The position numbers and the translations under genes are program-made. DNA of 64,000 nt, from contig VIIQ02000652.1 in the NCBI GenBank assembly GCA_007449985.2, positions 1 to 64,000 on the forward strand, in the 5' to 3' direction. Shown here in pieces: positions 9,078-20,033 of the stretch. Within the stretch, counting starts at the first letter, position 1; every line of letters starts with the position of its first letter. Under the pieces are notes generated by a model. That model was not told the origin of the DNA, did not search any database, and was given only the letters and a program-made list of their open reading frames with translations. This DNA comes from Desmodesmus armatus (Eukaryota; Chlorophyta; Chlorophyceae; Sphaeropleales; Scenedesmaceae).

Positions 9078-12000
9078 TCAAACAGACGACAGCACAGCCG
9101 GCGCGCTGCTCTCAGAACTTTGTGCGCGCGTGCTGCGCCTGCTAACCCTCCTCACAGAGCTGATTGGTACCTCCAAGCTGCTGCTCAGCACACTGCTGCC
9201 ATTGCTGCCACTGCTGCCGCCATCGCTGCTGCTGTTGTATGCTGCCGTCTGCTCACCAGCAGCAGGCTGCATGCTGCTATGCTGCGCCTGCTGCCGCAAC
9301 CGACCATCCCCACTACTGCTGCTGCTGCTGCTGTATGCTTCCCTTTCTTGACCTGTCAGTCCATTCCATGCTGCCCTTAGCTGAGGTTCCACCAAGTGGT
9401 CACTCAGTCCCGCAGCAGCTAAGAGAGGGCCCTGCTCCTTGCAGAACTGGTTGAAACCACCAATGTCAACAGCAATAGGCACCCTTCTCCCTCTGCTGCC
9501 GCTGCTGGTGCTGCTGGTGGTGCTCGGGCTGCTGTTTGTGCCGCTGCTGCTCACCAGATCCTGCTGCTGCTGCTGCTGCGGCGGCGATCCTTGCTGCTGC
9601 ACATCCGTCGCCTCCTGCAGTCTGCTGCTCCTTGTCCTGCGTCTGCTGCTGCTGGTGGGAGCAGCAGCTCCAGCTCCAGCAGCAGCAGCAGCATCAGCAG
9701 ACGATGTGGTGTAGCGACGTCTGCTGCCGCTGCCGCCACCGCTGCTGCTGCTGCTGCTGCCGTTGCCGCCACCGCTGCTGCTGCTGCTGCTGCTGGCTTC
9801 ACTGCTTTCCCGTCTCACCCTGCCACGCTTGGACACACCGACACCACCAGCCGCACTTCTGTCCCCCACTGTGGCTGTCGCAGGCGCCACAGCAGCAGCA
9901 GCTGCTGGTGCATTCACTTCCCGGGCTCTGCTGTTCCAGCCCTCCTTCTCCTCCGTTGGTAGTTCCCTCCAAGCTGCTGCCAACTCAGCCAACACCTTGC
10001 TGCCCTTACTGCCGCTGGCTGCTGCCACACTGCTGCGCATCTCACGGTTGAAAAGGTTGTAGCCGGATATGCGAGGTGCGGCAGGTTCCGCAGCAGTTGC
10101 TGCTGCTGCAGACGCTTCCATAGCGCTGCTAGCAGCGCCAGCAGCAGCAGCAGCTGCTGTGTTCAGTTCCCGGGCTCTGCTGTTCCAGCCCTCCTTCTCC
10201 TCTACTGGTAGTTCCCTCCAAGTCGCTGCTAACTCAGCCAACACCTTGCTGCCCTTACTGCCGCTGGCTGCTGCTATGCTGCTGCGCATCTCACGGCTGA
10301 AAAGATTGTAACCGGAGATGCGTGGCGTCTTGCTGCTGCTGCTGCTGCTGCCGTCTGATGTTGTGCTGCTGCGCTTTCTGGTGCCGTTCTTCCCGCCCTT
10401 TTTGGGCTTTTCCTGTACACAGCACAGCACACGGTACAGCACGGACAACATTGTATAGTCCGTACAGCGATACACCACACCTGCTTGCCCGCGCTCATCC
10501 ATTCATCCAAAGGTCCTGGACTCTCTAGTATCCATTCTCTCATCCATTACTCCGCCCCCTCCAGCCCATCTCTTTGCTTGTGGCCAGCCCCTCATGCGCC
10601 TACCACTCACCGCATAGGGGTCCCTGCCCCTCTTCCTTATCCGCTCAGCCTTGGCTGTCAGCAAGCCCACTGACCCCTCATCTTCACTGACTCCTTGAGG
10701 ATAGCGCCTTTGCCGCGCCTCCTTTCCACCCGTTCATCCCTTTGCTTGTGCGCAAGCACAAGCCACATGGCTTGCCCCCTCCTGCCCCGCTCACCGCATA
10801 GGGATCCCTGCCACGCTTCCTCAACCGCTCAGCCTACGCTGCCAGCAAATCCACTGCATCCTGCCAGCCAACATCCTGTGCGCCTTTGCCCCACCCCCTG
10901 CCCCCTTCATATTCCATCCATCCCTTTGCTTGTAGCCTGCTCCTCCTGCTCCCACCTACCGCGTAAGGGTCCCCGCCCCTCTACTTCAATCGCCCACCCT
11001 TTGCTGCCAGCAACTTCAAACTTTCCTCCGAACCTCCTGCCTGCCCCACCTCCTGGGTGCCTGCCTTCTGCCCCCGTCAAACCCCATCCATCCCTTCACT
11101 TGTGCACAAGCAAAAGCTACATGGCTGGTGCCTGCCCCTCCCACTCACCGCATATGGGTCCCTGCCCCTCTTCCTCATCCGCTCAGCCTTGGCTGTCAGC
11201 AACTCCAAGGCCTCCTCCCAACTGACGTCCTGAGGGTGTTGCCCTTGCCCCCCACCCGACCGCGCTGTCCTCTTGTTTGGGTTTTCGATAGTATGTCCTT
11301 GTCCCCGCACCCCCCACATTGCACAAGGGGCCTCGCTCCAACCCTTCACCTAATATGCCCCGTACCCCCCCCTGCCCCCACTCACCGCATATGGGTCCCT
11401 GCCCCTCTTCCTCATCCGCTCAGCCTTGGCGGTTAGCAACTGCAAGGCTTCCTCCCAACTGACATCCTGAGGTGTGGCGCCCTTAGGCAGCGTTGCATAC
11501 AGCACCCTGTGCTGGACGTAGGGACCAAAGCGACCCATGTTGGCCAGGATTGGCTCGCCATCATCGGGATGAGGGCCCAACTGTGTGTGTGTGTGTCATG
11601 TTACAGCAAAGGGGGAGGGGGGGGGGAGGGGTTGAGTAAGCACCCCTTTGAGGTAGCACAGATGTTTTGAGCAACATTGCTGGAGTGACCCAGGATGCCG
11701 TGGGGGGACGCACTTTTAGTAGCATGGCATTGGGTGGGGGGTACAACAGCCGTCGTGTGGGAGTCGTGTATGAGTCGTTTGCGACTGTCAGGCAACATTG
11801 AGGCGACAGGGCGTAGCCCATCAGTTGACTGCAGCAGTACCCCAGAGGCAGCAATACCACCCACCGTGCGAGGCAGGTCCAGCAGCTGCAGTGCGTGTTC
11901 CAGCGTTGTGTTTGACCAGTTGAGGGAGCGAGGCAGTGATGCCCTTGACACCTTCACCTTGCTCGCCTGGCTCCCTGACGGCTTACCACTGCTGCTGCTG

Positions 12001-15000
12001 CTGCTGCTGCTGGAGGTGGCGGCGGCTGGAGGAGTGTCGTCACCCTACAGGCAGTGCGCAGTTGGTGGCGTCGGTAATGTGTGTATATGCACTGGTGTGA
12101 ATGTGAGAAGAAGCTACGCCACAAACCCATGAAGAACAAATGGGTTTGGGATAAAAAACATGACAAATTGACACACTAGCTGATTCAGGGGTGAGGTGGC
12201 TTCAGGTTGGAAAACTGACAAATGCTGGCGCCAGACAGAGAGGTACTAGCTGAACAGAACCCACTGGGCTTGGCAAGCAGAGCAATATCTGGCTTCGCAG
12301 CACCTAGAGACACACAAACACAACAAACTTCCTGCAGCACTAGCAAACAAGACCAAACACCCAGGTGGAGACTGGTGAGCCAATTACTGTAACTGTTACT
12401 GTAACTGGATACAGACGTGCTTGCTATGCCAACCCAATACTGCCACGCTCCTGTCCACGGCACCTGCCGCTACAGGGTTCATCATCCATCCCTCACAGCT
12501 AACTGCCCCCACACCCCCACAAACACACCCCCACAAGCCCACCCACCACAACACCGTGTTGTGAAATAGCTAATACGTACAAAAGCACTCCAGATGGACA
12601 GCATATCACACCCTCCAACAAACCAATCCATCCACCCACCCCACCCCACCCCCGGCTCATCAGTTGCACATACAGCCCAAAGGGCCCCCGCTTCAGCAGC
12701 ACTGGCAGGTCACTGCCTGGCTGCTGACCCAGCACCTTCACCCGACCCCATCATTAGGCCACTGCCCCCTGCTGCTGCTGCTGCCTGGCTGAGCCCCTCC
12801 TCCTCCCACATGGATGCTTGAACTTTCCCCTAGGGCCCACTCACCACGCCCCCCCCCCCCCCCCAAAAAACCACGCCCCATCCCCGGCTCACCAGTTGCA
12901 CATACAGCCCAAAGGGTCCCCGCTTCAGCAGCACTGGTAAATCAGTACCCGGCTGTTGACCCAGCACCTTCACCGACCCCATCACCAAGCCGCTGCCTGC
13001 TGCTGCTGCCTGGCTGAGCCCCTCCTCCTCATCTGACAGGCTGGCAGCCTCAGCAGAGTCCGGCCACAGGGGCCGGCCAAAGGTGCAGCCCTGGCTCTCG
13101 TAGTTACTGCAGGACAAGGCAATACGGTACAGACAAAACAATATTTATTTCTTTAACTTATAGAGCATTATTTATTATTTTCTATCTACAACAACAACAT
13201 TAATCATCATTCATCATCATCATCATCATTACACGTGTTTCCGGCCAGGTTCATTGTGCAAGCAGCAAGCTGCAAGCAGCAAATCGACCTTGGTGCAAGA
13301 CAAGCAAGACACCACCAGGCGACCAGTGACCTAGGACACTAGAAAGCCTGTGCCAGTTACGGCCACAACGCAGGCATACAAAGGGCATAAAAGCAGCAGC
13401 GCTGAAACGGGCTGCTGACGACCACCCCAAACATGCTGCTATGTGGTTTCAAAACCAAACTACTGTAGTGGTATTCCCAAGGACCTGTGGTCAGCAAGTC
13501 GCTCGAGCGCCCCAAGCAAGCACTAGGCGTAGCTGGGTGAGCAGAGCTCTGCAACCCACAACAGTAGCTGTTCGCCAGGTCACCACATCAGCTGCTGTGC
13601 AACCACACATTGAAAACCGCCCCAGAAAACCATCCATGTGGCATCCATATGTCCGTGTTGTGGGATAGGGCGGGTGATCCTGTGAGCTGTGTGGCAGACA
13701 GCTCGATCCAAGCCACAGCACTCTCATGCACTACTGCTGCTGCTGCTCCCTGACTGTCCACGCAGCTAGGCTGCTCCTTCTCGCCACCTGACGTGGGAAC
13801 CTTCAAAGATACCTTGCCACGACATCACACCACACCAGATAGCCGCTGCATGTAGACGCTGCTGCCACGGGGCGTTATCCTCGACAGGTCCCCCGAGCAT
13901 GCTGCCTTTGCCGCATGGACGGACTCTCCGGCTTGGGGAAGGGCCACATCGAATATGACTTGCTCTAATTAGCCATCGGCTAGCTCCAGAGGCGAGGCTC
14001 GAGCGCAAAGCGCTGGCTGCTCCATCACTGCATCGCTGATGTTTCCAGGACCACCACGAGGAGGTTGCAAGTCCCTAGTCCCATTATATTAGCATTGTTA
14101 TATTCTTATTTGATTTGTATTTGATTTATATTTGTTTCCTTCAGTATAGGAGTGTGGAGCCACAGGGACCGGCCAAAGGTGCAGCCCTGGCTCTCATAGT
14201 AACTGCATACGCAGGGAAAGCAGTACATCCAGTGCAGGAAAAGCAGGACACCCAATTGCCACAGACAACCTCTGCTCATGAGAGAACACAGGGGCAGCTC
14301 TGGCTCTCATAGTTGCTGCAGGACAAGGCAGTACAATGGAGTACAGCAAAGTACACTACAATACAGTACAATACAGTAAAGTCTTCTGGTCTGTCCCCGC
14401 ATGCAGTCCCTCTCCTCACAGACATGCTTGACAAGTCAGGCCCCTCCACCACCTCACAGGTGTGACCCCCGCCCCCCACCCCACACCTCACCCCCACACA
14501 TGCAGCATGCGAACAGAGGAAGGGAAGCCACCACACTTGTGTGAGGCCCCTCCACCAACCAACAGGTGTGTCCATCCCAGTAACCCCCCCCCCACCTGCA
14601 GCCTATGAAGCCTCCAGTGGCCCTGCTAGGCTTCAGCACCAGCTGCCCACCACACACAGGACAGCGCCGAGGGTCCACCGCCAAGCTGCTGCTGCTGCTG
14701 CTGCTGCTGCTGTGCGAGGCATCAGCCCCCGCATCTGCTGCACCATGGGCTGCTGCTGCTGCTGGTGGCAGCTGTGGCTGCATGAATATGAGGTGGCCCA
14801 ACCGCTGCTCCAGCTGGTTGAAGACCTGTACAGTTACAATGCACACAATACACTGATGTACAGCTAGCTGTGCATCTCCATTGGCCAAGTACATTGGCCA
14901 AGTACAGCTAGCTGTGCATCTCCATTGCCAACATTGCCTGTGCAGCAATTTGACGTCATCCCACTACCAGCTGGTCAGGACAGGCAAAGAAGACTGGGTT

Positions 15001-18000
15001 CCATCAGATCTCTCAGGCCTGAGGCCACAAGCCTGGACATGTTCGTGATTCCCATGGCGCATCCATGACATATCCATGGTGAATCCATGACATATCCATG
15101 GCACATGCAGCATAGCAGTCCTGCAGCACCCCTCAGCCTCACCTCGCTGGTGCTGACACCCTGTGCTGACAACATGGCTTGCTCCAAGGGGCCCCAGAAC
15201 TCTTGCATCAACTCCTTCCAAGGCAGTGCACCAGCTGCAGCACAGCACACCACAGCACGACACACAGCGCGACAGGTGGCTCGACATGTAGCTCTCCCCC
15301 ATGTTTTTCCCGCAGTCCTTTGACCAAGAATTTGCAACGCCAAGATAAGAGGAGACTTCAAGCAACCGCCAACAACGGTCTCAGCACGCATGACACAATT
15401 ATGTCTTGAGAGTGAAACGGGTGATGTGACGTTATAAAGTCAAATACATAGTCAACACACCTGACACCTCACCCATCTGCTCCTCTACCTATGCAGTGAA
15501 GTTGGTCAAATCACACTTGATTACGCCAAGCTTCCGATGCTGCCTCAACTGTCATCTATCAAAAGTCAAACCTTTGACGTCATGACGTCATAACGCTCAA
15601 CTGCACCAACTATGTCGTAATTGTAACACACCTGACACCTCGTCCAGCTGCTCCTCCACCTTCGCAGTGAAGTTCAGATCCACATACTCGCTGAAGTGGC
15701 TGGTTAGGTAGGCAGTCAGCAGACGGCCAAGGGGAGTGGGCACCAGCGTACGACCTGACTTCACAACATACTCACGCTCCTGATACAACAACACAGCAGC
15801 CAAGGGAGGTGAGTATGGTCCCTGCACGACTTTTGACCTCAGGGGTGATGCCAAAGCCCCTGCCAGCCTGGCCGGGGAAGAGCGACCTTGTCAATGCCCG
15901 TGGTCAGTCATCACAACACGGTTACGCTCCAGCAATATTGCATGGAAGGCCCTAGGCAATACATCGCTTATGTGGGTCACTGCAAGCTCCTAACAAGCCT
16001 TCGACCCTGCGATGACAAGCCTTCGACCCTTCGCACCCACCTTTCATCAAGGCACCACCCCACCCCACCCTCAACCTCCTAGGCATGTACCCCCCCCCCC
16101 CAAACAGCTACCTACCAGCAGCTTTTTGATGATGGGTGCGTATGTTGATGGCCGGCCCACCCCCGCCTCCTCCAGTGTTTTCACCATGCTGGCCTCTGTG
16201 TAGCGGGCAGGGGGCTTCGTGAAGTGCTGGCCAGGCAACACCCCCGCCAGCAGCACCTGCATGCATACACAGATACACGTACAAAATGAAAACCACACTT
16301 TAGCCACATGCATGTTGCACTTGCGCCAGGCAGCACCTGCACCTGCACACATACACAGATCCTTGCAAAAAATGAAACCCCTTCAATGATTTCCAGCCAC
16401 ATGAGGTTGACGCTGCTGTCGATGCAGTTGCCTGCAGGGCACAAAATTAATGCATGTTGCCCTTGTGCCAGGCAGCACCCCCGCCAGCAGCACCTGCATG
16501 CATAGGTGTACACATTCAGTTGCAGGCAAGTATGACTTCAATGACACGCATGTAGCACTTGCGCCAAGCAGCATCTGCATGCCGATAGACACGCTTTTGT
16601 CCCAGGACTCACCCAAACAACGAACCCCAAACAACACGACATGCTGCCACCATACACAGGCAGCCGAATTGACCTCATGACAGCCACTCACTGACAGCCA
16701 CTCACTGGCTGAGTGAGCCACCGGCTGAGTGAGTCCAATCGCCACTGTGCCAAACCAATCATTGCCAATCTTTGGCAACCACAGCAAGACGCATGTGGCC
16801 AGCCATCCTCACCTGCTGCCCCTCCTTCAGTTGCCGCAGCAGCCCACTCAGCGCTGCCTTGCTGCTGCTGCTGCCCCCACCAGAGGCCAGATCATCATCC
16901 TCATCATGATCATCTGTACTGCTTAGCTCCCCTCCTGCTGCTGCTGCTGATGCGTCAACGCCCTCTGCGTCTGTTTCAGTGGGTGCTGCTGCTGCTTTGC
17001 TCCAGTCTGACCAGGCAGCCAGCCAGCCAGGGGAAGAGAGGGAGCTTCCCGAACAGCGCAACAGCAAGGCCCCACAGGGGCTGACAAACTCAACCGACAC
17101 CTGGACAAAACAGAGCACAGCGTGGCATTGCATAGCACAGTAAGGGAAATACAGAACAACACAGCATGCGGTGATGGGAAGAGAATAGGCGTCAATGTCA
17201 GTGGAACAAACTCCAACCAGCATGCAGACCACAAATGAGAGCAGCAGGCTCAACAATCTCATTGCACTTCTGCTGAACACCAGTCCCCCATCATCTAAAC
17301 CCTTTTAGTCAACAACAGTGCCCCCAACTTCCCATTGCAGAACTACAATAGTAATAATGGTAGTTATAAAAACAATGAGAATTACATATTATGATACTAC
17401 ACACCCACCTGGTCCAGTTCAGCAGCCTCCATCTGGCTGGCCATTGCCCGCCGCCACACCAGCGAGTATAAGTTGGCCTGCACCGCAGCCAACAGCAGGA
17501 GCATACAGCCAACCACAAGTTTAGCATATGCATTGTTGCAGATGAAAGTTGTTGAGTCGACGGCGTCGCAGAGCGCATTGATGCTTGCTGCGATGCACCC
17601 TGAAAGCAGCATCATATTCGACCGGCAAACAGCAACTTTGGTGGTGTACAATTGGACCAAGCACATTCTGCACCCACCAAGAAACATATGATAGCAGGCA
17701 AAATACTCCTCAATCAAACGTAAAATTTGATCAGCAAATAGCAACTGTGGCAGGTTGGATGAATGGGCCAGACACACCTGCTCCCACCCAGAAAAAATTG
17801 ACAGCAAGCATGACAAGCAAAGTAGTCCCACTCAGAAGTGAACATAAGCAAACCACTTCTGCAAATCACCTCCCTACCTGGTCTGCTGTGAGACCCTGGA
17901 CATCTCCCGGCCTGAGGGAGGGGTTGGTGGGGCGGATCGCCTCATGCGCTTCCTGCACAGACGATGCGGTTGCAGCACAGCTGGACTCAGCAGAGCGCAG

Positions 18001-19996
18001 CACATCACAGGGGCGTCTGCAGCACCACGTATGTTGGCAAATGACTCGCCGTTTTGAAAGCGAGTGACACATTTTGTACTTGGTGATTAAGCGACGCCAT
18101 ACAAAACCACCCCAACCCAGTATCTTTACATGATGTACTCTGCATGATGAACATGGGAGCGAGAAACTAAGGTTTAAGGTTTGAAACTCAGGGTGAGACC
18201 TTGGTTGACCAAACCGCAACCAATCAGCGCTGTCAACACCTCCAGGCGTATCCAGCCAGACCGCCCCCAACATAAAGATTAAGCTTTTGAATGAGGTGAG
18301 GGTTGAAGCCGGTGCGACACCAGCGCACCAGACCGCCCAAAACATAGGAGTTGGGCTTAGGGCTGAGGTTAGGGTTGAACCCAGTGCAAAACAGCACACC
18401 TGAGCATTCTTAGCCTTGCTCTTGTAAACACGTGGCCCGCCAGCCGGCAAGTGGTTGGCCCCGTACACGCTGCTGATGGTGTCGCGCAGTGAATCAACAG
18501 CCTCCGCAGACAGAGACACGCCATCCGTGCGCATGTATGTGATAAGGCCCTCACCTGCAGCGACAGTTGAAATGACAAGTACGCTAAGAGTGACTACGAG
18601 TGACGATGACAAATACACTAAGAGTGATCGCCATGCTCTTTGAAGTGCTGCAGGGTGGGAAGCGTAGGGTGGGACCGCATAGTAAGCACCAGTGAAACAC
18701 AGCCTCTTGGCCAACCTACCATGGTAGTCTGCAATCTGCAAGTGGCGGCCACTCAGTGACACAGTTGACGGGGTCAACGCGGCATGATGACATGCACACC
18801 ACTCGTTACCAGCCTCTCTATGACAGCCCCGCCAGCGTTTGCTCCCTCATACACAACCCCCCACTGCAGCACTCGCCGCCTCTTTCATTCGGTTACCCCG
18901 CCTCTTGCATTCGGTCGCGTGAAGTATGATCGTAGGACCAAACATAAGCCTAAGGGGTAAAATACCCTAGCACTACACCCCGATCCTGCTCACCAGTATT
19001 TGCTCCCTCGTACAGCTGCTGTGCCACCTGCATCGTCCGACTGGCACTAAACCCCAGCCGCCGCGCAGCCTCCTGCTGTAGCGTCGAAGTCACCAGCGGC
19101 GCAGGAGGGTTGCGGCGGACAGGACGCCGCACAACGCTACGGACCGTATACATCACAGGAGCGTCCGGCGGCGACGGCCACTCCTGCTGCTGCTGCTGCG
19201 ACGGCGGCTGCTGCTGCGGCTGCTGCTGCAACGGCGGCTGCTGCTGCTGCTGCTGTGGCGGCTGCTGCTGCTGCCAGAGCCGAGCCACCAGCTCCCAGGC
19301 TTGCTGCTGTGTGGTGATTGTGAGCTGTGACAGCTTCTGTCCGTCGACCTCCACAAGCCTTGCTGGCAAGGCAGCTGTTGCTGCAGCCGCAGCAGCGCTA
19401 CTGCTGCTGCTGCTGCTGTCAAGTGCAAAGTCTGCTTGGATGGTCCAGTACTCATCTGGCCGGAAAAGCTGCACCGCGTCCTCCCGCTCGCAAACCAACC
19501 TCAGCGCAACCGACTGGACACGGCCTGAACAGGGCAGCGTGATGATGGTGACACACAGACAGAATGCCTGGCACCATAAGCTGTGCAGTTGGGCAGTCAG
19601 TGTTGATAGGCCACCACAAACATGTAGTTGAGGTTGCAGCCATGGTTCAATAGGTACAGCAGCACACTCTCTACATCCTGCCAAGTCTGTTCGGGAAACC
19701 ACTAGGCTGGCATGATGCGCGTCCCTCCAATTTCACACAAGCACAACCTCCAGACAAACCAAACACCCAACAAGTCACAAAGCACACCCCCAACACACAC
19801 TCAAGAAAACCGCATGTGCAACAAGAGGGACACAACATACCATACAGCACAACACCCCGTGCACGCCGCACACATACCTGCTGACCTTGCTGCAGGGCCC
19901 AATCTCCTCCATAGCAGTGGGCTGAGGTTGAACCCTAGCAGGTGGTCCAGCGCACGGCGAGCTAGGTACGCATCCACCAAATCGCCCGACACCTGA

Positions 19997-20033
<37 letters not shown>

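Noticed and set aside
9536..10062. Plus-strand Cys-, Ala- or Ser-rich frames opposite the topoisomerase tail
   Set aside because: They arise from CTG repeats on the antisense strand and have no domain or exon structure.
18721..18745. A possible 16-nt micro-exon (ATTGCAGACTACCATG) with AG and GT borders in the topoisomerase gene
   Set aside because: The flanking exons (18994-19524 and 18400-18554) join directly in phase to give [13 protein letters not shown], the conserved sequence, so the micro-exon would break the active-site region.
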